In this document: positions 1 to 8,910 of the stretch, one piece after another
Numbering within the stretch: the first letter of the stretch is position 1
Layout of the letters: each line of letters starts with the position of its first letter
Source of the DNA: CAZADA01 sp964568975
GTDB taxonomy: Bacteria; Pseudomonadota; Alphaproteobacteria; Caulobacterales; Maricaulaceae
Assembly: GCA_964568975.1 (NCBI GenBank)
Contig: CAZMSO010000018.1
Coordinates: 1 to 64,000 of the forward strand
Direction of reading: 5' to 3'
DNA length: 64,000 nt
Translations under genes and position numbers: made by a program
Notes under the pieces: model-generated
Database searches by the model: none
What the model saw: only the letters and a program-made list of their open reading frames with translations
What the model was told of the DNA's origin: nothing

Positions 1-105
1 CCAGAGCCCGCGCCAGAGCCCGCGCCCGCTCCGACGCCAGAGCCCGCGCCCAATGGCGGCGACGACGCCGGCCGCGACGACGACACGCCGCCCACCACCG
101 CTTGA
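1..105 (+). CDS. C-terminal tail of a truncated upstream gene (Pro/Ala/Glu-rich)
   Basis: Frame 1 is open from the first base and ends at a TGA at 103-105. The tail is low-complexity PEPAP repeats, then an Asp/Gly-rich stretch and DTPPTTA. Such tails are common on alphaproteobacterial 23S rRNA pseudouridine synthases of the RluB type, which often lie beside tadA. That identity is inferred from context only, because no catalytic domain is in the window. It could be another protein with a disordered tail. Confidence 0.55.
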   Translation, partial: PEPAPEPAPAPTPEPAPNGGDDAGRDDDTPPTTA

Positions 106-188
106 TTGAAAGGAGCCTTGCACTGGATCCGCGCCCCATCGACGCTGAAAAGATTGAACGCACCCGCATCGCCAAGGAGCACGCGCTG

Positions 189-626
189 ATGCAGCGCGCG
201 CTCCTGGAGGCGCGCATGGCCGCGGAGGCGGGAGAGACGCCGGTCGGCGCGCTTGTGGTGGATTCCGCGACGGGTGAAACAATCGCTGCCGCGGGCAACG
301 CCTCCATCACCCGGTGCGATCCCACCGCCCATGCAGAAATCCTGGCGCTGCGCCAAGCGGCGGAAAAGCGCGGGAATTATCGGCTCACGGGCCTGTGGTT
401 GATTTGCACGCTGGAGCCGTGCGCCATGTGCGCCGGCGCCATCAGCCACGCCCGCATTGCGCGCGTGGTGTACGGCGCGCCCGACCCCAAGGGCGGCGCG
501 GTGGCCCATGGGCCGAAATTCTTTGATCAGCCCACCTGCCATTGGCGCCCGGACGTGGTCGGCGGCGTGGCCGCGGAGGAAGCCGCGACGCTGCTGCGCG
601 AGTTTTTCCGAGCTCGGCGGGGATGA
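189..626 (+). CDS. tadA: tRNA-specific adenosine deaminase (TadA)
   Basis: A 145-residue cytidine/deoxycytidylate deaminase fold protein predicted to convert the wobble adenosine of tRNA-Arg(ACG) to inosine in the cytoplasm. The zinc site is intact: HAE at residues 48-50 (His ligand, Glu proton shuttle) and PCAMC, with Cys78 and Cys81. The block GGAVAHGPKFF near the C-terminus is the TadA form and not a cytosine deaminase form. ATG 189 was chosen because AAGGAG lies 9 nt upstream and family similarity starts here. A TTG at 102, overlapping the previous stop, would add 29 residues. The stop overlaps the next start (ATGA). Confidence 0.93.
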   Translation: MQRALLEARMAAEAGETPVGALVVDSATGETIAAAGNASITRCDPTAHAEILALRQAAEKRGNYRLTGLWLICTLEPCAMCAGAISHARIARVVYGAPDPKGGAVAHGPKFFDQPTCHWRPDVVGGVAAEEAATLLREFFRARRG

Positions 627-1276
627 CCCGCGACGGCGTCCGCGGCGAGAGGGCTTGGGCGCGCATTCGCCCCGCGCGCGCGCATGACGCCGTGGCGCTG
701 GAGCGTTTGCATACGCGCACCTGGCGCGAGGCGTATTGGGGCGCGTTGCCGGATCGCGTCGCCGCCACAGGGCTTTATGACGCCGCGGCGTGGCGCGCGA
801 CCATCGCGCGCACGCGCAGCCCACAGGGTCGCGACGCCGCCGTGCTGGTGGCGGAGGGCGGCGGCGATGCGCCCAAGGCCGAGGGAGGGCTTCTCGGCTT
901 TACCGTCGTCGGCCCCGCCTCCAGCGCCCAAAACCCCGGCCGGCGGCTGGGGCGTGACGATCCGTCGTCGCGGCGGTGGGCGAGCGAAGTGTTTATGCTT
1001 TACGTGCTGGCGGCGGCGCAGCGTCGCGGCGTCGGGCGCGACCTCCTGCGCGGGTGCGCGCGCCATGCCGGCGCCCGGGGGCTGTTCACCCTTGGACTGT
1101 GGTGCGTAGCGGACAATCAGCCCGCGCGCGCTTTCTACGAAGCCCAAGGCGGCCAACCCGCGGGGACGCGGCTGCACACAGTGCGCGGCGCGACGACGCC
1201 GGTGGTGGGCTATCGGTGGGACGAAACGGGGATCTTGGAGTTGATCAACGGGGGATCGAGACATGGTGTGGAATGA
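623..1276 (+). CDS. GNAT-family N-acetyltransferase
   Basis: A 217-residue protein with a GNAT fold. The acetyl-CoA pyrophosphate loop is QRRGVGRDLL (about residues 133-142), after a strand containing FMLYVL, and the usual late segment NQPARAFYEAQG follows. The substrate cannot be told from sequence. The ATG overlaps the tadA stop by four bases (ATGA), so the two are translationally coupled. The middle of the protein has a loose Ala/Gly/Arg-rich loop between strands. The function could be small-molecule or ribosomal-protein acetylation. Confidence 0.88.
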   Translation: MTRDGVRGERAWARIRPARAHDAVALERLHTRTWREAYWGALPDRVAATGLYDAAAWRATIARTRSPQGRDAAVLVAEGGGDAPKAEGGLLGFTVVGPASSAQNPGRRLGRDDPSSRRWASEVFMLYVLAAAQRRGVGRDLLRGCARHAGARGLFTLGLWCVADNQPARAFYEAQGGQPAGTRLHTVRGATTPVVGYRWDETGILELINGGSRHGVE

Positions 1277-1679
1277 GCTGAACGCAGCGGCCCAAATCAG
1301 CTGGGTGGTGGCGAGCCTCGCCTGCGTCATCGGCGGGAGCTTGGGCGTGCTCGCCTTACGCAGCCCAGAATGGGCGGGCCGCCTTGTGCGGCTGCAGCCG
1401 GATCCCAACCGCCGCGAAGGCCGCGCGGAGCTGCGCGCCAATTACGGGGGCCTCTTCACGGCGGTGCATTTGTTTGTGCTTTCGAGCCTCTGGGTGGGAA
1501 GCGAAGGGCTGTTCTTCGCGGCCACGGCCGGCGTGATGTGGGCAGGCGTCGGCCTGGCGCGCATGGCGTTCATGGGCGTCGACAAAGCCGTGACGTCTTA
1601 CAACATCGGCGGGGCCGTGTTTGAGCTGCTCATGGCCGCGGCGTTGCTTGCGCCGCTCGTCGCAGCGGGCGGCGCTTAG
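1263..1679 (+). CDS. small integral membrane protein, DUF4345-like
   Basis: A 138-residue protein with four hydrophobic segments (about residues 10-32, 60-75, 80-100 and 112-135). Conserved-looking residues include NYGGLF at the start of the second segment and SYNIGGAVFE before the last. The pattern resembles DUF4345-type membrane proteins of unknown role. Its ATG lies inside the end of the GNAT gene, making a three-gene operon with tadA. It ends tail-to-tail with the amidohydrolase gene, overlapping it by 4 bp. The family call is from pattern only. Confidence 0.72.
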   Translation: MVWNELNAAAQISWVVASLACVIGGSLGVLALRSPEWAGRLVRLQPDPNRREGRAELRANYGGLFTAVHLFVLSSLWVGSEGLFFAATAGVMWAGVGLARMAFMGVDKAVTSYNIGGAVFELLMAAALLAPLVAAGGA

Positions 1680-2950
1680 CGGTCCTTAAACACCGCGCCG
1701 CGGGCCATCACGAAGCCGACGTCTTCAAGCGCGGTCACATCCTCAAAAGGATCATCGTCAACGGCGATAATGTCGGCGGCGAATCCAACAGCGATGCGGC
1801 CGATCTCCTCCTCCAAATCGAGGTGATCGGCCGCGTTAATCGTGGCGGTGCGGATCGCTTCCGTCGGCGTCATGCCGGCCGCGACCATCAGCGCGAACTC
1901 CCGCGCGTTTTCACCATGGCGCGACACGCCCGTGTCGGTGCCGAAGGCGATCGGCACGCCCGCCTCATGGGCGAGCTCCACCATAGCCACCAGCGCTGGG
2001 CCCACGGCGGCGGCTTTGGCGCGCGACGGAGCCGGCAGCCAGGGCTGGTCCACCCACTCGCCCACCGTCGCGCCCGCGAGCATGGTCGGCACGAGATAAG
2101 CGTTGTTCTGGCGAAACAGCGCCGCGCTTGCGCGGTCAAGATACGTGCCGTGTTCAATGGAGGCGACGCCGGCGGTCACCGCCGCGTCAATGCCCGACTT
2201 GCCATGGGCGTGGGCGGTGACTTTGCGGCCCATTTGCGCCGCCGTCTGGACAATCGCCTCCAGCTCGTCGTCAAAGAATTGGCGCTCCACGCCAGCGGCG
2301 GTGTTCGAGAGCACGCCGCCCGTCGCCGTGATTTTTACAATATCTGCGCCGCGCTTAATGACCTCGCGCGTGGCGCGGCGACAATCGGCTGCGCCATCGC
2401 AGAGATTGTAATCGGGGATTGTGTCGAGGATTTCCTGGCGATAGCCGTGATAATCCCCGTGACCGCCCGTGGGGCTGACGGCCCGGCCGGCCGCACGAAT
2501 GCGCGGACCAGGTACGAGGCCCGACGCGATGGCGTCACGCACGCCGAAAATGCTTTCCGGCGAGCCCAAGTCCTGCAACGTCGTGAAGCCCGCCGCGAGC
2601 GCGTCTTGCGCATTAGCGAGCATGTGAAAGGCCACCATCACGTCAGAGCGCGTGACCGCCTGCAAACGAAGGTTCGGATTCCATTCATTGCTCAAATGCA
2701 CGTGGGAATCGATCAACCCCGGCAGCACGATCATGTCTTTGAGGTCGATCACAGTCGCGTCGGCAATCTCGGCGTAGCCTGCGCGGATCTCGGTTATGCG
2801 TCCGTCTTCAACCAAAATCGTCTGCTCGCTGAGCGGCGCCTCCCCCGGAGTCGCGTGCAGGACGCCGGCGTGGATCGCCGTGACGTGGCCGATGGCGGGC
2901 GTAAAACCGATGGCGCTGAGAATAAGCGCACACAACGCACGGATGAACAT
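1676..2950 (-). CDS. secreted metal-dependent amidohydrolase (Xaa-Pro/Xaa-Arg dipeptidase-like)
   Basis: A 424-residue amidohydrolase of the COG1228 (imidazolonepropionase/prolidase-like) group. A signal peptide covers residues 1-22 (hydrophobic core ALCALILSAIGF), so it acts in the periplasm. The metal ligands are complete: HVH (His83, His85), Lys206 in IVKITATGG (carboxylated lysine), HAH at 247-249, IEHG (His267) and GTDTG (Asp339). Relatives hydrolyse dipeptides or small amides; the substrate here is unknown. The ATG at 2950 has GGGAGA upstream. It lies 40 bp downstream of purD on the same strand, possibly as a read-through partner. Confidence 0.9.
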   Translation of the reverse strand: MFIRALCALILSAIGFTPAIGHVTAIHAGVLHATPGEAPLSEQTILVEDGRITEIRAGYAEIADATVIDLKDMIVLPGLIDSHVHLSNEWNPNLRLQAVTRSDVMVAFHMLANAQDALAAGFTTLQDLGSPESIFGVRDAIASGLVPGPRIRAAGRAVSPTGGHGDYHGYRQEILDTIPDYNLCDGAADCRRATREVIKRGADIVKITATGGVLSNTAAGVERQFFDDELEAIVQTAAQMGRKVTAHAHGKSGIDAAVTAGVASIEHGTYLDRASAALFRQNNAYLVPTMLAGATVGEWVDQPWLPAPSRAKAAAVGPALVAMVELAHEAGVPIAFGTDTGVSRHGENAREFALMVAAGMTPTEAIRTATINAADHLDLEEEIGRIAVGFAADIIAVDDDPFEDVTALEDVGFVMARGAVFKDR

Positions 2951-2990
2951 GGGGCGGTCTCCCTTGACGGTCCGCCGACCCGCCGCGCCC

Positions 2991-4331
2991 TCACATGTCT
3001 GAGCGGGACAAGGCGCGCCAGCCAATGTCGCGGCGGTGAAATCCTTGCGGCCAATCAATCGCCGCCACGCCAGCGTAAGCGCGCGCGGCGGCCTGCGCCA
3101 GACTCGCCCCCACCCCCGTGACGTTCAAGACCCGGCCCCCGACCGCGCGCAATGTCCCGTCCGCATCCCGAGCGGTGCCTGCCTGAAACACCTGCACCCC
3201 GGGCAGGGCTTCAGCGGCCTCGACACCGCGTATCACTGAGCCTGTCTCATACGCGCCGGGATAGCCGTCGGCGGCCAAAACCACAGTCAGCGCGCGACCG
3301 CCCACGGTCCGGGCGAAGGCGGTGTGTTCCACCGACGCCGCGCCCTCGCCAAGGGTTCCCGTCGCACACGCCATCAACGCCGCGCCCAGGGGCTGGCTGA
3401 GCGTGGGCACGATCACTTGCGCCTCGGGATCGCCGAAGCGGGCGTTGAACTCAACCACTTTCGGCCCGGATTTGGTGAGCATCAGCCCCGCATAGACCAC
3501 GCCTCGATAAAGGCGCCCCTCCGCGCGTAAGCCCGCCACGGTGGGAGCGATGATCCGTTCAGAAACCATGGCGAGAAACGCGTGCACATCACCGCCCTGG
3601 TGCGCCGCCGGCGTCCAGGTGTAAGCGCCCATGCCGCCTGTGTTTGGCCCTGTGTCGCCCTCGCCGAGGCGTTTGTGATCCTGAGCGGGCGCAAGCAGCA
3701 CGCTGTGCGTCCCGTCTGTGAGGGCGAACACGCTCACTTCCTCGCCCTCCAAGAACTCTTCAATCACCAGGGTCGCGGAGGCCGCGCCGAATTTCCCGGC
3801 GAGCATGGCGTCGATCTCGACGTCCGCTTCAATGCGGCTGTCGGCGATCACGACCCCCTTGCCGGCGGCGAGGCCGTCGGCCTTGAGCACGTAAGGCGGC
3901 GCGAGGGTGTCGAGGAACGCGCGCGCCTCGCCCGCATCGGCTGTGGTCAGGTGGCGGGCGGTGGGAACGCCATGGCGGGCCATAAAGGCCTTCGCGAAGG
4001 CCTTTGACGTTTCGATCTCCGCGGCGGCCTTGTCGGGTCCGAAGACGGCGATGCCGGCGCTCCGCAGCCGGTCCGCGAGCCCAAGCGCTAGGGGTTGCTC
4101 GGGCCCCACGACCACGAGATCAGCGGCGATGTCGCTTGCTAAGCGCGCCAGGCCGTCCACATCCGTGGCCGCGATCGCGACATTGCGCCCCGCGCCGCCG
4201 GCCGTGAGGGCGAGGCCGTCGGTCCCCGGATTGCCTGGCGCGACGGTCAGAGCGGTGACGGCGGGATCGCGGGCGAGGGCGGCGGCCAGCGCGTGCTCAC
4301 GCCCCCCCCCGCCGATGAGCAGGATCTTCAT
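2991..4331 (-). CDS. purD: phosphoribosylamine-glycine ligase
   Basis: A 446-residue ATP-grasp enzyme that joins glycine to 5-phosphoribosylamine in the second step of purine synthesis. The N-terminal LLIGGGGREHALA (residues 4-16) and GPEQPLALGLAD are diagnostic. The ATP-grasp core carries YVLKADGLAAGKGVV, and the C-terminal half has GDPEAQV. Length is normal for the family. The ATG has GGAG 6 nt upstream. It is divergent from xseA, an arrangement often seen in alphaproteobacteria. Confidence 0.97.
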   Translation of the reverse strand: MKILLIGGGGREHALAAALARDPAVTALTVAPGNPGTDGLALTAGGAGRNVAIAATDVDGLARLASDIAADLVVVGPEQPLALGLADRLRSAGIAVFGPDKAAAEIETSKAFAKAFMARHGVPTARHLTTADAGEARAFLDTLAPPYVLKADGLAAGKGVVIADSRIEADVEIDAMLAGKFGAASATLVIEEFLEGEEVSVFALTDGTHSVLLAPAQDHKRLGEGDTGPNTGGMGAYTWTPAAHQGGDVHAFLAMVSERIIAPTVAGLRAEGRLYRGVVYAGLMLTKSGPKVVEFNARFGDPEAQVIVPTLSQPLGAALMACATGTLGEGAASVEHTAFARTVGGRALTVVLAADGYPGAYETGSVIRGVEAAEALPGVQVFQAGTARDADGTLRAVGGRVLNVTGVGASLAQAAARAYAGVAAIDWPQGFHRRDIGWRALSRSDM

Positions 4332-4573
4332 GGGCGCTCCATGGCCGCGCCCGGCGGGCGGGTCAAGGGCGGGCTCGCGGGAACGCGCGCGGCCCGAGCG
4401 CCGCGACCTTAATGTGATGATTGGCGGGGCGGGGAACCAGCGCTCGGCGCGCTCACCCGATCGCAGCGGGCACTCGGCGCCCTTGGGCGACGCGCGGTGT
4501 GCTGCGGCCGGTCGTGCGCGTGGGCGCGTCCCCCCGCCTCCCTGCGGCCGCGAATCGCGCCCATATTCACGAC

Positions 4574-6067
4574 ATGACCCGCGCCGCGCCCGCCCCGCAC
4601 CCCATCGCCGCGCCCGTTGAGGCGGGGAGCACGCCCAGCCCGGGCGCGCCCGCCTCCAACCTGCCGGAAGTCACCGTTTCTGAGCTTGCCTCGGCGCTCA
4701 AGCGCACGATTGAAACCGCCTATGACCGGGTGCGCGTGCGCGGTGAACTTGGTCGGGTGACCATCGCGAAATCCGGCCATCTCTACGCCGACCTTAAAGA
4801 CGACAAAGCCGTGATCTCCACGGTCATGTGGAAAGGCCAGGCCGGGCGGCTGAAGTTCAAGCCCGAAGAAGGCCTTGAGGTTGTGGCCGAGGGTCGCCTG
4901 TCCACTTATGCCGGGCGCTCGCAATACCAACTGATCGCCGAGGCTATGGCCCCCGCCGGCGCGGGCGCGCTGATGGCGCTCTTGGAGGCCCGCAAGAAAG
5001 CGCTCGCCGCCGAAGGGCTTTTCGCCGCGGAGCGCAAACGCCGGCTCCCCTTCTTGCCGGAGGTGGTGGGCGTGGTGACGTCCCCAACCGGCGCTGTGAT
5101 CCGCGACATCCTCCATCGCATTTCCGACCGTTGTCCGCGCCATGTGCTCGTGTGGCCTGTGGTGGTCCAGGGCGAGCAGGCCGCCGCCCAAGTTTCGGCG
5201 GCCATCGCCGGCTTCAACGCGCTGACGCCGGGCGGACTGATCCCGCGCCCGGACGTCGTCATTGTCGCGCGCGGCGGCGGCTCAGTGGAGGATCTGTGGT
5301 CCTTCAACGAAGAAATCGTGGTCCGCGCGGCGGCGGCCTCCGACATCCCGCTGATCTCCGCGGTCGGTCATGAGACCGACACGACCCTGATCGACTACGC
5401 GGCGGATGTGCGCGCGCCCACGCCCACGGCCGCCGCGGAGATGGCGGTGCCGGTGCGCGGGGAACTCCTGGCGCAACTCTCGACCCTCGACGGTCGCGTG
5501 CGCGCGGGGCTCGCGCGGCGGCTGGAACGCGCCCAAGGCGATGTGCGGGCTGCTGCGCGTGGACTGCCCCGGCTGGAGGACATGCTCGGCGCGCGGGCCC
5601 AACGGCTTGACGCCGCCGGAGGCGCGTTGCGCGCCGCGCTCAAAGCGACGGCCGATCGCGAAGCGCTGCGGTTTCAGCGCGCTGCGGCGCGCTTGCGCCC
5701 GGAGATCTTGAGCCGCGACATCGCCCGGCGCGCCGACCGGCCCCAAGAGCTCGCCGAACGCGCCGTCGCCGCCACCCGCCGCGGCGGGCGCGACGCCGTG
5801 CGCGCGCTCGCGGGCCTCTCGGCGCGGTTGGCGGCCATCCACCCGAAGGCCGTGCTCAGCCGCGGCTACGCGCTTGTCCATCGCGCGGACGGAACCCTGG
5901 CCCGCGCCGCCGGGGATCTGAGCGCGGGCGAAAGCCTGGCGTTGGAGTTCACAGACGGCCGCGCGGATGTGACGGTCGCGGGCGGCGCGGACGCGCCCAC
6001 GCCGAAGCGCCGCCGATCCGATGCGAAACCCAGCGCAAAAAAGGGCGGTCAACGCGAATTGTTTTGA
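4574..6067 (+). CDS. xseA: exodeoxyribonuclease VII large subunit
   Basis: A 497-residue nuclease subunit. The N-terminal OB fold begins at VTVSELASALK (about residue 33), followed by VRVRGELG. The catalytic domain carries VGVVTSPTGAVIRDIL, ARGGGSVEDLWSFN and SAVGHETD, then a long helical coiled-coil arm and a C-terminal RGYALV. With XseB it degrades single-stranded DNA to oligonucleotides; xseB is not next to it. The ATG follows a weak ribosome site, but the family's N-terminus fits. An upstream in-frame start would add 51 Arg/Ala-rich residues that look non-coding. Confidence 0.96.
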   Translation: MTRAAPAPHPIAAPVEAGSTPSPGAPASNLPEVTVSELASALKRTIETAYDRVRVRGELGRVTIAKSGHLYADLKDDKAVISTVMWKGQAGRLKFKPEEGLEVVAEGRLSTYAGRSQYQLIAEAMAPAGAGALMALLEARKKALAAEGLFAAERKRRLPFLPEVVGVVTSPTGAVIRDILHRISDRCPRHVLVWPVVVQGEQAAAQVSAAIAGFNALTPGGLIPRPDVVIVARGGGSVEDLWSFNEEIVVRAAAASDIPLISAVGHETDTTLIDYAADVRAPTPTAAAEMAVPVRGELLAQLSTLDGRVRAGLARRLERAQGDVRAAARGLPRLEDMLGARAQRLDAAGGALRAALKATADREALRFQRAAARLRPEILSRDIARRADRPQELAERAVAATRRGGRDAVRALAGLSARLAAIHPKAVLSRGYALVHRADGTLARAAGDLSAGESLALEFTDGRADVTVAGGADAPTPKRRRSDAKPSAKKGGQRELF

Positions 6068-6130
6068 TTTGCTGCGCGAAGGGTCGCGCGTCGGCTTGCG
6101 TTGCGGGTGCGAAGTTTGGATGGTGGCGCC

Positions 6131-6361
6131 ATGAACACACCCATCGCCGGCCAAGAGGCCGTGCTTCACTATGACACGCCGGACTTCACGATCCTCAAGG
6201 CCGGCACCTTTGTGCGCTGCGCCGTGACGGGCAAGCCGATCCCGTTAGGCCAGCTGCGCTATTGGAGCCACGAGCTGCAGGAGGCTTACGCCGACGCGGC
6301 CGCCGCCACGAAGCGCTGGCGCGAGCTGCACCACGCGACGGACCAGGAGGATAACGCGTGA
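6131..6361 (+). CDS. DUF2093 protein
   Basis: A 76-residue protein with the DUF2093 pattern: an aromatic/acidic start, ILKAGTFVRCAVTGKPI in the middle and LRYWSHELQEAY near the end. The family is small, restricted to Alphaproteobacteria and of unknown function. It regularly follows xseA, as here (63 bp gap). One Cys (in RCAVTG) is conserved in the family pattern. The stop overlaps the next gene's GTG start (GTGA). Confidence 0.88.
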   Translation: MNTPIAGQEAVLHYDTPDFTILKAGTFVRCAVTGKPIPLGQLRYWSHELQEAYADAAAATKRWRELHHATDQEDNA

Positions 6362-7221
6362 GCGTGAGCGTGGGCGTGTGGACCGCAGGCTTGACAGCGA
6401 TTTTTGTGTGGAGCGGCCTCGCCGTCGCTCAGTCTCCGGGTCTCGCCTCTTCATACGGATTTTCCTGCAACGGCGCTTTCGCTCAAGGCGGGCTCGTCGT
6501 GTGCCGGTCACGCGTGGGCGCGTTGCGCGTCGACGACGAGATTGTGCCGGCGAACGCGGACGGGCTTGTCCATATCGGCGTGCCGCGCGACGCGCAGGGG
6601 TCTGTTACCGTGTCGTCCGCGGAGGGCGGACCCGCCCAGAGCTTCCCGATCGCTGCGCGCGCGTTTCCGCAAACACGCCTTGAAGGGCTGCCCCCGGCCA
6701 AAGTCACGCCCCGCACGCCAGAACAGCAGGCCGCCGTCGCGCGCTCCTGGAAGGTGAAGCGGGCGGCGTTTGAGACCGTTGTGGCGGGCGGCGACTTCGC
6801 TAAGGGCTTCACTCTGCCCGCCGAGGGGCGGATCTCCGGCGTTTATGGCTCCCAGCGCGTGCTGGTGGTTGAGGGCGAGGACGACCCCAACATCCGCACC
6901 CATTGGGGCCTCGACATCGCCGCGCCCACGGGCACGCCGGTCGTCGCGCCGGCGGGCGGGACCGTAACGCTTGCAGATCCCGATCTCTATTTCGAAGGCG
7001 GGACCGTCTTTCTCGACCATGGCGAGGGGCTGGTGAGCGTGTTCATGCATTTAAGCGCGCTCAATGTGGCGGTGGGCGAACGGGTGGAGCAAGGCTGGCG
7101 GATCGGCGCCATCGGCTCGACGGGGCGCTCCACCGGGCCTCATCTGCATTGGGGCCTCAAATGGCGCGACCAATTCTACATCGACCCCGCGCTGGCCCTT
7201 GACCTTGGGCCTCTGGAGTAA
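6358..7221 (+). CDS. secreted M23-family peptidase (LytM-like)
   Basis: A 287-residue protein with an N-terminal signal peptide (about residues 1-25) and a C-terminal peptidase M23 domain (residues 155-285). Zinc and catalytic residues are intact: His182 and Asp186 in THWGLD, His231 in FMHL and His264 in PHLHWG. It is predicted to cut peptidoglycan cross-bridges in the periplasm. A Cys pair (37, 49) sits in the N-terminal region, which resembles the linker domain of similar alphaproteobacterial M23 proteins. It starts with GTG overlapping the DUF2093 stop. Confidence 0.92.
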   Translation: MSVSVGVWTAGLTAIFVWSGLAVAQSPGLASSYGFSCNGAFAQGGLVVCRSRVGALRVDDEIVPANADGLVHIGVPRDAQGSVTVSSAEGGPAQSFPIAARAFPQTRLEGLPPAKVTPRTPEQQAAVARSWKVKRAAFETVVAGGDFAKGFTLPAEGRISGVYGSQRVLVVEGEDDPNIRTHWGLDIAAPTGTPVVAPAGGTVTLADPDLYFEGGTVFLDHGEGLVSVFMHLSALNVAVGERVEQGWRIGAIGSTGRSTGPHLHWGLKWRDQFYIDPALALDLGPLE

Positions 7222-7471
7222 CGCCGCGCGCCTGGGGCTTGAACCGACGCGCGCGCCGTGGTGAGCCGCGCGACGCCCGGCGCGACCGATCGCGCATGCC
7301 CCCCTCGCTGGAACACCTTAACTCCTTCAATCCGCAGCGCGATCCCTCCGTCCAGGACGCTGCGGCCGTCGCGGTTTACTGCGCGTGGGAGGCATCCTTT
7401 CGTCTGGGTGGGGCAGACGTCCGCTCGCGCGCGCTCTAGCTTTCCTGATACGAACAAGAAGGGGAAACGCC
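7222..7471. other. intergenic region before the lipoprotein esterase
   Basis: A 250-bp gap in which I find no convincing gene. The only clear signal is the AAGGGGAAA ribosome-binding site just before ATG 7472. A promoter for the esterase gene is expected here, but no clear -35/-10 pair can be named. Confidence 0.5.
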
Positions 7472-8800
7472 ATGGTCCATTATCCTCGTTTTGCGCTTGT
7501 GATCGCGCCGCTCATGGCCGCGCTGGCGGCGTGTGATGACGACGACGGGACGCCCGCGCCCATGAACGCGCCGCCGGGCTTCACCTCCGCCACCTCAGCG
7601 ACAGTCGCGGAAAACGAAACAGATACCGGGTATGTGGCGATGGCCACAGATCCCGACGGCGACACCATCACTTACGCGATCGCCGGCGGCGCTGACGCCG
7701 CTGCGTTCATGATTGACGCCGCTTCCGGCGCGCTGAGCTTCGTGACGGCTCCAGATTTCGAAGCCGCCAGCGACAGCGATGGCGACAATGTCTTTTTCGT
7801 GGACATCACCGCCTCCGACGGCGAAGGCGGCATGGCCATGATCACGGTGGAAATTGAGGTCACCGACGCCATCGAAACGACTTTGGTCCGGTATCTCGAT
7901 CAAGTCTTTGAGAATGTGGATGTGACGCCGGCGGTGCAGTTCGGCGAAGCCGCGCAGGAGGGTGGCGATCCCCTTCCGCTGTTGATGGACATCTACACCC
8001 CCCAAGGCGACGCCGAGACCAACCGGCCGGTGATGATTGTCGCGTTCGGCGGCGGCTTCGTCGTGGGGGAGCGGGCGGAGGTGGCGTTCCTCGCTGCAGA
8101 CTTTGCGCGCCGCGGCTATGTGGCGGCCGCAATTGATTATCGGCTGATCCCGTTTGATCCCAACACGGGCCTCGGCCTCACCGTCGACACCCCTGCCGAG
8201 GCGGAGATCGCGATCATCCAAGCCCTGCACGACATGAAAGCGGCGGTGCGTTTTTTCCGCGAAGACGCCGCGGGCGAGGATGTCTACAGCGTCAACCCCG
8301 ACACGATCTTTACGTCCGGCATTTCCGCGGGCGGCGTGCTCGCCTCGCTGTCGGCGGTGTTCGATGACTTGGACGTCGTCGACGATGATGAGGTGACGGC
8401 GTTCTTAGTGGCCAACAACGGCGCCGCCGGCAACTCCAGCGACAACGCCGATGAGTTTTCATCCGATGTGCAAGGCGCGCTGAGCATTTCGGGCTCCATC
8501 GGCGATCTGGATTGGATCGACACGAACTCTGCGCCGCTTTACGCCGCCCACGAGACGCTTGACCCAGTGGTGCCGTGCGAAACCATGGTGACGACCTCCG
8601 TCGTCGGCGTGCCGCTGTCGGCCTCCGGCGGCTGCGTCATGATCCCCGCTTATGAAGCCTTGGGCGTCCCCTCAGGCAGCTTCATCGTGGAACGCGAAGC
8701 CCATGTCGGCTTCACGCCCACGGAGTTTGCGACCTTCCTGCGCGAAGCGGCGGCGTTGTTCTTGCCGATCATCACGGGCGAGGACGCAGAACCGGCCTAA
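7472..8800 (+). CDS. lipoprotein with cadherin-like domain and alpha/beta-hydrolase (esterase) domain
   Basis: A 442-residue protein. The N-terminus ends in a lipobox (LAAC, Cys at about residue 21) followed by an Asp-rich linker. Residues about 30-130 look like one cadherin/Ig-type repeat (SATVAENETDTG, ATDPDGDTITYAI, SGALSFVTAPDFE). Residues about 150-440 are an esterase/lipase domain with an oxyanion-hole strand IVAFGGGFVVGE, a nucleophile elbow GISAGG and a late His in EAHVGF. This points to an outer-membrane-anchored carboxylesterase. The start is set by a strong ribosome site. It is a single gene, followed by a hairpin. Confidence 0.85.
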   Translation: MVHYPRFALVIAPLMAALAACDDDDGTPAPMNAPPGFTSATSATVAENETDTGYVAMATDPDGDTITYAIAGGADAAAFMIDAASGALSFVTAPDFEAASDSDGDNVFFVDITASDGEGGMAMITVEIEVTDAIETTLVRYLDQVFENVDVTPAVQFGEAAQEGGDPLPLLMDIYTPQGDAETNRPVMIVAFGGGFVVGERAEVAFLAADFARRGYVAAAIDYRLIPFDPNTGLGLTVDTPAEAEIAIIQALHDMKAAVRFFREDAAGEDVYSVNPDTIFTSGISAGGVLASLSAVFDDLDVVDDDEVTAFLVANNGAAGNSSDNADEFSSDVQGALSISGSIGDLDWIDTNSAPLYAAHETLDPVVPCETMVTTSVVGVPLSASGGCVMIPAYEALGVPSGSFIVEREAHVGFTPTEFATFLREAAALFLPIITGEDAEPA

Positions 8801-8814
8801 ACGCCTGCTGCAGC

Positions 8815-8840
8815 GGGAGCCTGCGCGTGCGCAGGCTCCC
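8815..8840 (+). terminator. hairpin downstream of the esterase gene
   Basis: A perfect 12-bp inverted repeat (GGGAGCCTGCGC / GCGCAGGCTCCC) separated by GT, 14 bp after the esterase stop. No T-run follows, so it is either a weak rho-independent terminator or an RNA-stabilising hairpin. It also insulates modABC. Confidence 0.6.
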
Positions 8841-8910
8841 GCCCTATATGGCGCCGCCGCATCCCGCCGCCGCGCGGCCGTGCTAGCCTCCCGCCCACGG
8901 AGGTGGTGCG

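Noticed and set aside
1823..3121. A 432-codon plus-strand open frame opposite the amidohydrolase and purD genes.
   Set aside because: Antisense to a well-conserved secreted enzyme. Its composition (Arg/His/Ala-rich, no domain) is typical of high-GC shadow frames.
8801..8910. A ModE-type molybdate operator or Moco riboswitch before modA.
   Set aside because: Only a single CCTATAT half-site is visible and no conserved riboswitch structure could be recognised.
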